This document shows, piece after piece, positions 11,722-23,200 of a stretch of 64,000 nucleotides of DNA (the stretch's first letter is position 1; every line of letters starts with the position of its first letter). The DNA comes from Haliotis asinina (Eukaryota; Mollusca; Gastropoda; Lepetellida; Haliotidae), in NCBI RefSeq assembly GCF_037392515.1, contig NC_090281.1, positions 45,608,645-45,672,644 of the forward strand, given 5' to 3'. A program made the position numbers and the translations under genes. The notes beneath the pieces were generated by a model. The model did no database searches. It was not told the DNA's origin and saw only the letters and a program-made list of their open reading frames with translations.

Positions 11722-14700
11722 GTGAGTTGTCGACTTTAATTTTGAATTTTATGATTAAAACACAAATACGAGGGTTCCGATTTATTTCATATTCAGACAA
11801 GAATATACATGTTTGTGTATTCAGTACACAAATATGAAAGTAATCTTTGTTTCTAAACTGATACGCGTGTTTATGTATGTTTCACACCAGTTCTGTGTAA
11901 AGTTGAGCAATCGCCAAATATATTTTTAAAAAAATAGTCTTGACTTTCTGTAAAATTTTCGTAGGTTTTAACTGGTAACAACTCATGGAACATGGTGTGC
12001 AAAAATCAAGAAAAGGGAACACCCCCATGGCCGGTTACAGTCTTATGACAATGCAGGCATCTTTTTAGATTTGTAATATACATGATTTCTGTGAGAAAAC
12101 GAATAACACAGATTAAGAAAACATAAATGTATTTACGACGTACAACACTCTCCATCAAAATCAATGGCAGTTGGTGGAATACAGCTTTTATCTTTGGAAA
12201 AAATGCATCTCAGAGAGGAAACGTAACAAACTGAAATCATGCAATCTACGTTTCCACCATATGTAATCTACCTGGCCATTTTGTTGTAACCATTATGATG
12301 TAACACGACACAAATTTGGATTAAAACTTTGCCTTGTACATAATGTCATCCACTATTGACAAGAAATCAATGAAATATTCTTGCTTGGAAAGGGCACCAG
12401 ATGAGGAAACTGAACAACTATTGGAAACAAATTAACATTTTTGGTAATGTATGTTACCCCTCATTGTATGGTACCTCTGTAGCTTATCATGCACTTCTTG
12501 TTATACATGTTGCAACACAATCAACATTATGTATTAATGAAACAGTACAAATAGAAGCCATGGAAAATTGACGAAGTATAGCATTATCAGGTGTTTGATA
12601 ATATTAAGAATGTTCACTTTAGTGTAATTAGGTTACCAAGGTCTAGACGGCTGAGAAACATAACCTAGCAAATGTACTGATTTGATATTAGCTGGATTTT
12701 GTATAGTAAGTTTTTTATTGCTGATAGGTATTAGTTGTGTACGAAAAAAATGTATTGTAGTTGCCAAGTGGATCACATCACATCACAGATTATAGTCCGT
12801 TTGGCTCAAAAGCGGACTGATCGATTGCAGTCTAGCTCGAAAACTAATATGCATTACATACTCAGTGAAACGCTGATCATAATCAGAATATCATACCAAC
12901 TCTGTGAGGCTTTTGCAGAATATTTTTTCCTTAAAATATAAAAAAAGTTGTTTAACAAACTATCATTAAAATGTTGACTCAGTTCACTCTTTGTTACGAG
13001 AGAGGGGTGCAGAGAATCGGACAGCCAGGTGTGCGGGAAAGCACGGAGACAGCGGAGGTTAATGAATAAATAACTTTCTCGGCGCTTGTGCACGTGCTTC
13101 ACTAACAGCTGCATGGCTGTACTTCTCTCTGCACTCCTCCCTCGTAATAACCAGCGCAATTCATTGGTGCACTTTTGAGCCAAACGGACTATACATTTAC
13201 GTGTATAGAGTATCACAGACTGTCTCTGTGCATCATCTGTCACGTATTACTGTAATTTGCTGCATCCTCTTGTAGCACTTGCCTCGCTATTGTTGGTTAT
13301 ATACAGCATTTTATGTCGTATATAGATATACAGTGGAAGCTGCCCAAACCGGTATCTGTCCAATCTGGCAAGTTGTCAGCACTGGCATCCGTAGCTTGTA
13401 CATTTATCACCAGTTCCTCAGTCCGGCTAAACCGGACAATTTCTTCAGTCCCAGTGAGTGCCGGTTTAGACAGCTTCCATTGTATGTAGGTCACGTAGAT
13501 TACATCCTTATAAAAAGTAAACGATATAAACTCTTAATAAAGTATGCATTTATTGTAAAGGTATATAAGAGTAATATAGAGTATATGGAGTAATCGGCTG
13601 TTTAGCGTTAACAGATGTTCCTAATTACGTCTTCAGCTATTTCACGTCATTCTAAGAATTTTAACAAGGTATTTGCGTGTTCTAGATATCGTTAATTCAA
13701 CAGTAACGTAGATTACGCATACAGAGAATTGGTGTTCAGCGATATTGTGTACATTTCATATATTACCGAATTAATACTTGCTGTATATTTTGGTGTAAGT
13801 CCATATAACGAACTACGATTATAGCGAACTAAACTTAATAGTGGATTTGGGTTCGTTATAACCGAAAATCGGCATCTGTCCAATCCGGCAAGTTTCCAAC
13901 ACCAGCGTTAAATCACAGTCCCATCCGTGACTTGTACATTTATCATCAGCTCTACAGTCCGGCACATTGTCTAAACTGGATTGTTTATTCTGTCCCAATG
14001 AGTGCCTGTTTTGACAGCTTCTACTGTATTGTAAGTCTCTAGTACAAAAATATTGAGTAGAATTCCGAGATGTTACAAAGCATAACCAAAGTGTATACAT
14101 ATAGTAGATAGCGATGAAATGGATTGATTTTACAGAGTCAATGAGAACTTGTTGAATACGTGTCGTCACATCCAAAAGACGTGAAGCATTGCTTATAAAA
14201 TCAGTCACTTGTTTATCGGTTTTAGATAATTGACAGGCCGCTGCGTGTATTTTGAATGTTGCTGACTAGGGTTGCAAGAATAAAAGTAATATTGATATCT
14301 GGGATGTTTGTTTCAGTCTGTGCTATCCATCAGGTCACGTGGGTGATAGCAAGGAAGCGAGGAGACTGTTCGCAGCAGCAGACAAAGATGGCGACAAAGT
14401 ACTAACACAAGATGAATTTCATGCCATTTTTCTGGCTTTCGACCTTGACTGTAAGTTGTGGTCTCAACGACTCATGTTAAGTCGTCATCTACTTTCGATT
14501 GGTTTCTTGTTTAACGCCGCACTCAGCAATATCCGGGCTAAATGGCAACGGTCTGTGAATGATCGAGTCTGGACCAAATAACCCATTGATGAACAACATG
14601 AACATCGATCTACGCAACTGGGAAACGATAACGTGTGTCAACCAAGTCAGCCAGCCTGATCCCCCGATCCCATTAGTCACCTTATACGACAATCATGGGT

Positions 14701-16500
14701 TGCTGAAGATCAGTTCTAAACCCGGATCTTCACGGGTTCATCTTCTTTGGCGGAAAAGGTGTTCACGAGCCTTGTTGACAAAATAAAACTGCTTGACGTA
14801 TTGACGTCAAGGAAATGTCATTGTTGACATCATAACGCAACACTGTTGACGTTCCGCATACACTATTGTGACGATGAATATTGATTTGTTGACGTATGAT
14901 TTTTGTGTTATTGTTATGATGTCTGTTGTTGTACTTTGTGCAATTGTTATTGTACAGTGGGATATTATGATTAATTTTATGTTTGTACAGATAATGATGA
15001 TGATAATGATGATTATCATCATCATTAGTAGTAGTAGTAGTAGTAATATCATTATATTTGTTTTGGTCAGCGGACAAGAACATAACCAGCAATGAGTTTG
15101 TGACTGACTGGGCAATCAAAAATCTCGGACCACCAAGCGAAGCTATCGTCCTGTTCCACAATATTGACGTCAACAAAGACGGCGTCATCACCGAGGACGT
15201 TGATCTGCCCTACATCTTCCACTACTTCGACCAGGATGGTAAGCGGTGTTTCTTGCTTTGCGTCAAAAGTTTATGAGTGAACCTTGTTTACAGACCTATA
15301 TGGTATACCCGGTCTGTCCATGGTGGCTGCACTAAACAATATTCACGCCCTTAAGATATTGTTTGTTGTCAACATGCAGTTTGTTTGGCTTCGACGTAAC
15401 CTGAATAACATGGAGTGGGTAAGTGGTTTGCGAGTGGTTTTATCAACACCTGAGATACGATCGATGACATGTGTCAGCCAAGTGAGCCAGTCTGAGTCGC
15501 CTCTGGCTGAAGACCAATTTTATCCCGAATTTGTTCTGAATGAGGTAGACAACATCTCGAAACGGTATTTGTTACTGATATGTTTTGTTCGTGCATGAGC
15601 AAACCATTAACACTCGTAGATAAGTAAGTGAATAAAATGAAAGGAACCAATTCTGGTTACTGTCTTTTCTTCAACATATTGTCACTGTAACTTTTGTTGT
15701 TTTTAATATTGTTACTATAATCATTTTTTAATTATCTATTATGCTTTGTTTTGTTTGTCTGAATATGTGTATATGGTTTGTTGGGTGTTAATATATCATT
15801 GGTATTCTTGTAATAATATTTCACTTTAGTAAACCTGTAAGTAGACCTATCAAAAATCATTCTCTTTACTGTTGCTTCAGTACTTTTAAAGTCGCATTGG
15901 ATGGCAATAGAATCGTTACTGTAGAACATATATTCCTGCATGCGGTCAGTAGTAGTTTGTTTTGAGGTTTTGAGGGAGAGAGGGTATGTGTGTGTGTATA
16001 GAGGTTGGGGGCGGGGGGCGGGGAGGGGGGGGACTTCATTTTAGCCATGTGGGGAATCGTACGGGGAGCATTGACGCGGCGAGCGAACGTTTTAACCACT
16101 AACGGTGTTCGAAATTAACGTCGGTCGTTACTCGTTACTCTCCAGGTCCTCACGGTCGTGTACTTTTTCGTCTTGAAAAACTAAGAGTATAGATTTTCAT
16201 CAAATATCATTCATGGGAATCACTTACACTGAAACTAAAATAAAGGGCCTACATATTCTGACCAAGACCCATGTTTTTTCGTTTTAGGAGCAAACACTGA
16301 CCACTAAGCTCCCACCATCTCAGATTCAAGTTGAAAATGCTATATGCGTTTCAGCGTTTAATTTGTGGGCAGCTGTATCTGTGTGTTTTTTAACTTTTGA
16401 CTTACTTTGGTTTTAAGTTATGGTGTATTTTCTTTCAGAAAACAAGTCGGTTACAGAGGCTGAGTTCGTCGTTCAGTGGGTGAAGATGTCTGTGTCCTAG
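11681..16500 (+). CDS. Small secreted protein with four EF-hands (4 coding exons)
   Basis: I read a complete gene of four coding exons: 11681-11721, 14317-14450, 15071-15238 and 16439-16500. Phases fit at every junction, giving 405 nt and 134 residues. The first exon codes a signal peptide (MFTVAIFASILAVGG). The mature part has four calcium-loop candidates. Loop 1 is DKDGDKVLTQDE and loop 2 is DLDSDKNITSNE, split by intron 2. Loop 3 is DVNKDGVITEDV and lacks the position-12 glutamate. Loop 4 is DQDENKSVTEAE, split by intron 3. Loops 1, 2 and 4 have acidic ligands at 1, 3, 5 (Asn at 5 in loop 4) and Glu at 12. The likely role is secreted calcium binding, possibly in haemolymph, shell matrix or mucus; the exact family is not recognised. 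A polyA signal AATAAA lies at 16559. The start is the first ATG after an acceptor and opens the signal peptide. Confidence 0.85.
12793..13191. mobile_element. MITE with terminal inverted repeats, TA target site
   Basis: The left end TAGTCCGTTTGGCTCAAAAG is matched in inverse at the right end (cttttgagccaaacggacta), with TA directly flanking both sides. The total is about 400 bp with no transposase. TA duplication points to a Tc1/mariner-type helper. Confidence 0.8.
13331..13482. mobile_element. Short MITE, pogo/Tigger-like
   Basis: The left end CAGTGGAAGCTGCCCAAACC pairs with the right end ggtttagacagcttccattg. TA lies on both sides (13329-13330 and 13483-13484). The element is 152 bp and non-autonomous. 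Confidence 0.8.
13866..14034. mobile_element. Diverged relative of the 13331 MITE
   Basis: It shares atctgtccaatccggcaag, cttgtacatttatcatcagc and the right end gacagcttctactgta with the 13331 element. The left end is altered and abuts another TA-rich inverted sequence (gttcgttataacc) near 13850. Confidence 0.65.
14317..14450 (+). CDS. EF-hand gene, coding exon 2
   Basis: Acceptor gtttgtttcag, donor gtaagt. It codes from the end of the signal peptide (LCYPSGHVGDSKEARRLF) through EF-hand loop 1 to FDLD, positions 1-3 of loop 2. It ends with one base of codon 4 of that loop. Confidence 0.87.
14500..14740 (-). repeat. SINE family B copy in EF-hand intron 2
   Basis: In plus orientation it reads from tgtttaacgccgcactcagc to cggatcttcacgggttc, the reverse of the family B body, with the usual ccgatcccattagtcacctt block. 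It lies 50 bp after the exon 2 donor. Confidence 0.75.
14990..15052. repeat. (ATG/ATC/TAG)n trinucleotide run
   Basis: Imperfect trinucleotide repeats just upstream of exon 3 create long but meaningless frames on both strands. Confidence 0.85.
15071..15238 (+). CDS. EF-hand gene, coding exon 3
   Basis: Acceptor ttttggtcag, donor gtaagc. It codes loop 2 from position 4 (SDKNITSNEF), TDWAIKNLGPPSEAIVLFHN, loop 3 (DVNKDGVITEDV) and YIFHYFDQD, the start of loop 4. The 168 nt run from loop position 4 to loop position 4. Confidence 0.87.
15239..16438 (+). other. EF-hand gene intron 3
   Basis: It holds a G-rich purine run near 16008-16032 and a family A SINE fragment at 16040-16105. No further exon is seen. 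Confidence 0.65.
16040..16105 (-). repeat. Family A SINE head fragment
   Basis: The reverse of the tRNA-like head is recognised: catgtggggaatcgtacg (box B region), then gcgagcgaacgttttaacca (box A side). Confidence 0.55.
16439..16500 (+). CDS. EF-hand gene, terminal coding exon 4
   Basis: Acceptor attttctttcag. It codes ENKSVTEAEFVVQWVKMSVS and stops with TAG. It completes EF-hand loop 4 from position 4. Confidence 0.87.
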
Positions 16501-16558
16501 TGACAAGCGTGACCGGAAAACAACTCGACTCCTTCTGAGAGTACCTAACACCTTCCGT

Positions 16559-16564
16559 AATAAA
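16559..16564 (+). terminator. Polyadenylation signal of EF-hand gene
   Basis: AATAAA occurs 58 bp after the stop codon. A short 3' UTR ending near 16580 is expected. Confidence 0.65.
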
Positions 16565-16629
16565 ATGTATCCGAAGTATCCAGTCTATCTGGTTGTTCTT
16601 TACAATAGCTGTCTACCCTAGTTGTGCCG

Positions 16630-16870
16630 CCCGTGAAGATCCGGGGTAGAATTGGTCTTCAGGAATCCATGCTTGTCATGAGAGGCGACTAACGGGATCG
16701 GGTATTCAGGCTCGCTAACTGGGTTGTGAAATGTCATCGTATCCCATTTGGGTCGGTCAATGCATATATTGCTGATCACTGGATTATAAGGTTCATACTC
16801 GATTATGTGCAGACAGACACCGTATAGCTGGAATGTTGCTGAGTGCAGCATTAAAAGTAAAATCACTGAC
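16630..16870 (+). repeat. SINE family B copy
   Basis: Near full length, from cccgtgaagatccggggtag to a degraded tail (gctggaatgttgctgagtgc). It starts about 70 bp after the EF-hand polyA signal. Confidence 0.75.
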
Positions 16871-17585
16871 TGGTTGTGCCAGAATCTTATTATCGTGAGC
16901 TCTAATCCGTCATTTTGATTGATGGTTTGTCTGGCCCAGTTTTAATTGTCCAAAACCATATATTTCCTTATGGGGTACAACTACTGGACTACTTTTCTCA
17001 CCACACAAGTGAATTTTTTAAATCGCATATCTGTCCTAAAATTTGCAAAACCTGCCTAGAAAGAAAAGCGCCATTTCAAATTGTAACATGATTGGTGAAT
17101 GCGAGTTACTTGCAATTCATCACATCTTGAATTTATAACATTTTGAGATATGCCTCATGTCAAGACATGGATTATGTCGAGATATGTATTGTAGAGATGC
17201 TTTATGTCGACTACAGCATCAATTAGAGATATACATCTTGTCACGGTATGGAGTATGTTCAGATGTGTATCGACGTATCTATCATGACCACATACCTGTT
17301 ATGTCGAAATACGGTTAATGTCCAGATAATCTAATTGTCGAGATAAACAATAGTTGAATCGAGTGTATCAGTGACAGTTTATTTGACAAATCAATATAGA
17401 CACGAAAAGGCCTATCCTGCTAGACCCCTGCAGTTGACCTACAACACCATATAACGAACGGTATAGGGTTTCACCCACAGTCTTTTGACTCATATCCGAA
17501 TTCGCCAGTTTAACGGACTTGATTCCACTCACCGACTGTTGCCAAGACCACACGCAAAATTCAACGGCTGACGACCACTGATTAT
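16871..17585. other. Intergenic, nothing recognised
   Basis: AT-rich; repeated short phrases such as atgtcgagatatg occur near 17140-17350. A reverse-strand AATAAA near 17377 could end a long 3' UTR of SMCT-A, but nothing ties it to that gene. Confidence 0.4.
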
Positions 17586-17594
17586 TAACCCAGG

Positions 17595-19375
17595 GCCAAT
17601 ACGATGTCTCCACCCACCGACTGTGGGACCTGTGACCCCAGGGAGAATATGATGGTACATGTCTCCATCCCCCGACTGCTACTCCGTGACCCCAGAGCCA
17701 GTATAACGGTACATGTCTCAACCCACCGACTGTTGATTCGTGACCCCAGGGCCAATGTAAAAGTACATGTCTCCACCCACCGACTGCTATCCGTGACCCC
17801 ATGGGCAGTATATCGGTACATGTCTTAACCTACCGACAGCTAACCCGTGACCCCAGGGCCAGTATAATGGTACATGTCTCCACCCACCGACTGCTGATTC
17901 GTGACCCCAGGGCCAGTATAATGGTACATGTCTCCACCCACCGACTGCTGACCTGTGACCCCAGGGCCAGTATAATGGTACATGTCTCCACCCACCGACT
18001 GCTACTCCGTGACCCCAGGGCCAGTATAATGGTACATGTCTCCACCCACCGACTGCTACTCCGTGACCCCAGGGCCAATGTAAAGGTACATGTCTCCACC
18101 CACCGACTGCTACTTCGTGACCCCAGGGCCAATGTAAAGGTACATGTCTCCACCCACCGACTGCTACTCCGTGACCCCAGGGCCAATGTAAAGGTACATG
18201 TCTCCACCCACCAACTGCTACTCCGTGACCCCAGGGCCAGTATAACGGTACATGTCTCCACCCACCGACTGCTACTCCGTGACCCCAGGGCCAGTATAAC
18301 GGTACATGTCTCAACCCACCGACTGTTGATTCGTGACCCCAGGGCCAATGTAAAAGTACATGTCTCCACCCACCGACTGCTATCCGTGACCCCATGGGCA
18401 GTATATCGGTACATGTCTTAACCTACCGACAGCTAACCCGTGACCCCAGGGCCAGTATAATGGTACATGTCTCCACCCACCGACTGCTGATTCGTGACCC
18501 TAGGGCCAGTATAATGGTACATGTCTCCACCCACCGACTGCTGACCTGTGACCCCAGGGCCAGTATAATGGTACATGTCTCCACCCACCGACTGCTACTC
18601 CGTGACCCCAGGGCCAGTATAATGGTACATGTCTCCACCCACCGACTGCTACTCCGTGACCCCAGGGCCAATGTAAAGGTACATGTCTCCACCCACCGAC
18701 TGCTACTCCGTGACCCCAGGGCCAGTATAACGGTACATGTCTCCACCCACCGACTGCTACTCCGTGACCCCAGGGCCAGTATATAGGTACATGTCTCCAC
18801 CCACCGACTGCTACTCCGTGACCCCAGGGCCAGTATAACGGTACATGTCTCCACCCACCGACTGCTACTCCATGACCCCAGGGCCAGTATAACGGTACAT
18901 GTCTCCACCCACCGACTGCTACTCCATGACCCCAGGGCCAGTATAACGGTACATGTCTCCACCCACCGACTGCTACTCCGTGACCCCAGGGCCAGTATAA
19001 CGGTACATGTCTCCACCCACCGACTGCTACTCCGTGACCCCAGGGCCAGTATAACGGTACATGTCTCCACCCACCGACTGCTACTCCGTGACCCCAGGGC
19101 CAGTATAACGGTACATGTCTCCACCCACCGACTGCTACTCCATGACCCCAGGGCCAGTATAACGGTACATGTCTCCACCCACCGACTGCTACTCCATGAC
19201 CCCAGGGCCAGTATAACGGTACATGTCTCCACCCACCGACTGCTACTCCGTGACCCCAGGGCCAGTATAACGGTACATGTCTCCACCCACCGACTGCTAC
19301 TCCGTGACCCCAGGGCCAGTATAACGGTACATGTCTCCACCCACCGACTGCTACTCCATGACCCCAGGGACTGTA
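17595..19375. repeat. 54-bp minisatellite, about 33 copies, with higher-order repeat
   Basis: The unit is gtgaccccagggccagtata, acggtacatgtctccaccca, ccgactgctactcc. Variant units (for example taacctaccgacagctaacc near 17825 and 18419) recur 593 bp apart, showing an 11-unit block that was duplicated. Frames of 74-305 codons run through the array on both strands because 54 is a multiple of 3; they are not genes. Confidence 0.95.
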
Positions 19376-19851
19376 TAACAGTTATGGTAGTTACTTTATC
19401 TCGAATAACATTAAATGACGCGCGATGAACGGAAATTACAGATGTTTTACGAATGGAAATTGATAGAAGAGAGATAACCCTAAATCCTACTTTTTTCGCG
19501 TGTCGTCCACCAAATCTAGCTATGGCTACGAAAACATTTGACTCCCTTCAAATAAATAGATTTTGACAACATGTTCCAACGTAGTCGCTGTGAATATTAT
19601 GAAAGAGGAATTACATCGCTGCGACTTTAGTAAGACAATAACCTACGGTTTGAAAAAAACAAAAAAAAACAAAAAAAAAAACAGTGTTCGGTAAGATAAG
19701 TACGTTGTTCACTGGCCCCTTGGGGACCACGGGTTGAGGTACCCTTGATGTTTTGTTTATGTTCCCTCCGCGAGTATGTCCCCAAGGCCTGCCTCGTGAC
19801 TCGTCGACAACTTATAACAGTCATCCGCATACACAAACCCTGTAATACACA
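19376..19851. other. Region 3' of SMCT-A
   Basis: It contains an A-rich run (19656-19682). It would hold the SMCT-A 3' UTR on the minus strand. No conserved element is seen. Confidence 0.4.
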
Positions 19852-20232
19852 TCAAAATCTGGTCATTGTTTCGCTGTATCTATGGGATGGTTGTCTCTTT
19901 AACCTGGGAAGAACATCACTCTTTCCAACACGTATCATGTCAGTTTCGGTAGACCCGGTGTTCATTTCACCAGGGAGATTATTCATTTCAATAAATTCTG
20001 AAGAATTTTCTCCTTTTTGTTTTACGTTTCCATTTTGATCACGAGAACTGTGTTCCTTCGGGGCGATAAACGCATCATCGATGACGTCATCAAACACCTC
20101 TGTGACGTCGTAGCTGTTGACTTGCTCACTCTGTTGACTTGCTGTGCTGTAGTCATCGTCGTTCACCTTCCAGGGCGGCACGTGTCCTGTGGTTTTGAAA
20201 ATCCAGTCTGTGTTGGAAAAGTCAATTTCGTC
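19852..20232 (-). CDS. SMCT-A exon 15, cytoplasmic tail
   Basis: After acceptor tacatttcag an open frame of 126 codons runs in phase 0 from DEIDFSNTDWIFKTTG to SHRYSETMTRF and a TGA stop. It is acidic and Ser/Thr rich (VTEVFDDVIDDAF). The end -TRF fits a class I PDZ ligand, like -TRL of human SLC5A8. Phase conflicts with the preferred exon 14 donor. Confidence 0.7.
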   Translation of the reverse strand, partial: DEIDFSNTDWIFKTTGHVPPWKVNDDDYSTASQQSEQVNSYDVTEVFDDVIDDAFIAPKEHSSRDQNGNVKQKGENSSEFIEMNNLPGEMNTGSTETDMIRVGKSDVLPRLKRQPSHRYSETMTRF

Positions 20233-23200
20233 CTGAAATGTACAAGACGTTGGAATACAATAACACAGAGTGAGTGAGTGAGTGACGCTTATAACATTCT
20301 ATTTTTGACATGAACGGGGATGAAGCCGCCAGTCATCTCCTCTATGCCCTAATGCTCTACATGGAGGTAGCTGCATACTGAATGATTTTTTGTTTGTTTA
20401 TTTATTTATTGTTTAACGCCGCGCTCAGCAACATTGCAGTTGTGTGGCGCAAATGTAATCGACTCTGGGCTAGACAATCCAGGGGTCAAAAGCATGAGCA
20501 TCGATCTGCGCAACTGGGATGCGATGACATGTGTCGACCAAGTCAGCAAACCCGTTACCCGCCTGTGTAAGCATGTGTTACCCAAGACAATTCTAACCCT
20601 GGTCTTTAGATTCTTCACGGGTTTGAATGTGTTTCTTGGTTTCTCAGCACCCTGTTCATGCTCTTGTGTTGAGCAAAGCTGTATAAGCCATCGCTGAATG
20701 CATCACTTTCGTTTTTCAGACATGTGAGCTAACAGACTAGCCAGTTCTTCCACTCACTCACTGATACCCCGGGGTATTTGTGTCACTATTTACAAGTAAC
20801 TAGTTGTAACAAGTAATTATTTAATCCTGTCAAATCCCGTATCGGAACAAAATAGAGAGCATGGTACACTAATACCAATAGCGGATTGTCAGATCGTTTA
20901 TGAAAGCTTATCCTAAAGTCAGCAAAGCAATAAGTCAGTTTAATTGATGCGCTGCGCACGAAACAGGAAGCGGAAATGGTTCGGAGTATGGTATAGGGAA
21001 TGATATGTTGTCATTAGTTATTACTAAACTCTTTTACACCATAATGATGAGGATCTTTAAAACACACCACTTTTGGTCTCGTCAGCCAAATGTTCTAATC
21101 GGCCATCAGCGTCACGCTTCTTGATGTAGCTTTCTCAAGCTGAGATGAAAGACTAGTCTGCGTCTCAAAAACAATTATTGTAACTCGAAGAAGAATACAA
21201 TATAGAATTTCTCCAGAAATTATTGAGAAAATGATTGTTTCCTAATGCTGATAACAGAACTTTAAAATTTGCTATAGTACGCAATTCTCCGATATTTCTT
21301 TCCAAGTATATCACATGCATTGAATAAGACTTATTCTACATATAGACGAGTAGTGAATTTACCATCCAGCTTATCGTCTCTGAACTTTCATTTTGCTTTT
21401 AATCGCATTGCAGCACTATGGATTCTTTGTATGTTCATTCAAGTGCATAGAAGTTTGACAGAAATATATACATGGCAATCGGACACAGTGCGCATGTCTG
21501 AGCGAGTGAAGTCACAGTTCTTTAACCCCCCTGGATGCCACAGTGACATAAATGTCCCTACACAAAACGCAGTTGATGTGCCATCGCACGGTAGGAGTGT
21601 TTTGAGCGAACAACCTCACAGGAACTATATTAAATGCTTCTGGTGGGCAGGGAAGTAAAATGAAAAATGCTCATGGTGCATGATTGTTTCAGAATTTTAC
21701 CAAATAAAATTTTATAAAAATAACGCGAATAATTTAGATTCACTGCACCGAAAAACACTCTTGCACTGTTTACTATATATTTTGAGTTGTAGATTCTTTT
21801 CAGTATTTCTTGAAAAAACGTCAAGAATTATCTCACAGTTCACGGTTTAGGTCAATATTCATATGGGAACGAAGGCAATTCTCTACTGATTTTAGGTGTA
21901 AGATTTCATTCATATATCACGAACAGTTTTTTCGTTCTTAAGCGTTTACCGGCAAGACGCTCATGGGAAAACATTGCAGTGTAACCAATTTTCTTGACAA
22001 ATGACGTCTCACAAGTTTTAAGGAGTTTGTAATCGACGATTTCGCTGGCTTCCTTTTCGCTAGATATTTCATTTTCAACATGGTAGTTGTGAATCGAACT
22101 GGCCACCGTAAGATGTTTTCGGTTTTGTTTATTTCTGCGAATTTAAGATTTAACGAGACCACAATTAGCCCGATGCGCCATGCACAAAAAAATGGCAACC
22201 GTGGGAAATTCTCTAAAAATAACTTCTTATGCATTTTGGACGAGCAATTTCTGACGCTTAAGGAAGCAAATATTATAAAGTATTTACATGAACAGAACGG
22301 GAACTTATTGAACGTTTACAGTGTGAATTTTTATCATAGTGGGTAACACCGTTGCTATTTGACGTTCAATTTAGCCTAATGTGTGCAGTTTCAAAGCGCC
22401 TCGCTCTGATAAACTCGGCACAGCGATATCGCACGGGTTATTTCTATGCCGCTTCCAGGGGTTAACGTAACATAACGGTGTGGGTTATACCAGACCGCAA
22501 ATTACATATATAGAATATGGTCAAAGGACATGTTAACAGAAATTATACACTTTTATGAAAATTTATGCAAACTATCATTCCGTGATAAACAAACCAGTGC
22601 TCACAACTTTAAGCCAAAGCACAGCCAAAACATTTGGTGGATGTGCAGGGATTGGGAAAGGCAGGGGCCATGGGCCTTTTGCATAGTAGAATGAAAAATG
22701 GCCCATTAAAATTTTGAAGTTTACTATTGATACAAGGGCAGTGGCCCTCTCAAAATTCTGGAAATGGCTAATAATCCTGAAAATAGCCCATTGTCAAAGT
22801 TCTCTTTCCCAATCCCTGGATGTGGATGAGTGAATGTTGTTTTAAGACACGGCTCCATTACTGAGTCTGTTGAAGTGTACTGGTTGACTACAATGGCTGA
22901 CTGCCAGCTCCACCTGATTTCGACAACATTGCACTGCGTATCGTTTAAAAGGTGTATTACGACACACCGATATACCGTTAATACCGCGCAGTCCATGTTA
23001 CATCGCTGAATATCGCTTGAATATGGCCTAAAACAACATTCACTCACGGGAGAAATCATTGTCAACACATCACATAACAAACAAACACACTGATTAAGCA
23101 CAAGCAAAGCGTTACCTGGGATCAGATCTGAGGGATTCGGGATAATTTCAGGTTCGAGTGATTCTACCTCTTTCTCTTCCCGGTTGACCTTGACACAGGA

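Larger units (their letters stand above)
11722..14316 (+). other. EF-hand gene intron 1
   Basis: The intron contains two MITEs (12793-13191 and 13331-13482) and a relative of the second near 13866-14034. No additional exon is seen. Confidence 0.7.

Noticed and set aside
14763-15191. Long frames on both strands near EF-hand exon 3
   Set aside because: They arise from ATG/ATC/TAG triplet repeats and low complexity.
17368-19340. Frames of 74-305 codons on both strands
   Set aside because: They are translations of the 54-bp minisatellite, whose unit length is divisible by 3. Overlapping frames on both strands are equally open.
21906-22346. Overlapping frames on both strands in SMCT-A intron 14
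   Set aside because: No splice sites, no recognisable motif, and mutual overlap on opposite strands.
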